Below, piece by piece: positions 5,546-5,568 of a DNA stretch of 5,568 nt (positions within the stretch are counted from its first letter, which is position 1; each line of letters starts with the position of its first letter). The notes beneath the pieces were generated by a model, which saw only the letters and a list, made by a program, of their open reading frames with translations, ran no database searches and was not told where the DNA came from. Source of the stretch: an uncultured Clostridia bacterium (lineage in GTDB: Bacteria; Bacillota; Clostridia; HGM11327); NCBI GenBank assembly GCA_905210525.1, contig CAJLXE010000120.1, positions 1 to 5,568 on the forward strand, read 5' to 3'. A program made the translations under genes and the position numbers.

Positions 5546-5568
5546 CTTCGCTTTTGCGCAATTTGTGT
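5523..5568. repeat. nested inverted repeat at the window edge
   Basis: Outer arms ACACAAATTGC (5523-5533) and GCAATTTGTGT (5558-5568) match perfectly over 11 bp. Inside them CAAAAGC (5540-5546) pairs with GCTTTTG (5550-5556) around a TTC loop. The intervening segments are unequal (6 and 1 nt). The structure abuts the -10 box of the GH78 promoter and covers its -35 region. It may continue past the window edge. It could be a regulatory site or a small interspersed palindromic element. Confidence 0.6.

Overview
The window looks like chromosomal DNA of an anaerobic Firmicute of class Clostridia. The grounds are: moderate G+C coding sequence with AT-rich intergenic regions, heavy use of ATA (Ile) and AGA (Arg) codons, textbook sigma-A promoters and GGAGG-type ribosome binding sites, and a DUF5685 protein next to a J-domain protein, an arrangement I associate with this class. 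No species can be named from the sequence alone. No rRNA, tRNA, CRISPR array, transposase or phage gene is visible.

Left part (1-200): a divergent promoter region. A consensus promoter (TTGACA, 18 bp, TATAAT) reads rightwards into a leader of about 80 nt that can fold, ahead of the first gene. A weaker back-to-back promoter reads leftwards towards a possible start codon at position 20.

Middle part (201-3246): a compact four-gene operon on the + strand with gaps of 39, 14 and 19 nt. In order it encodes a DUF5685 protein, a J-domain co-chaperone with a helical repeat region and a cysteine-rich tail, a small polytopic membrane protein resembling an ECF-transporter S component, and a complete endonuclease IV (nfo). 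A strong 14-bp hairpin terminator closes it. The first three genes look like an uncharacterised module and nfo is a well-understood DNA repair enzyme. The most intriguing observation is that the DUF5685 protein carries two Asp-rich motifs about 94 residues apart, resembling head-to-head isoprenoid synthases. Its neighbour ends in a cysteine string with a terminal Cys-Cys. Any functional link between them is inference.

Right part (3263-5568): one convergent gene on the - strand encodes a cytoplasmic GH78-type alpha-L-rhamnosidase of 728 residues. It has its own promoter, a candidate palindromic operator just downstream of the -10 box, and a large nested inverted repeat covering the weak -35 region up to the window edge. 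It shares the terminator hairpin with the operon and is probably an independently controlled carbohydrate-degradation gene.
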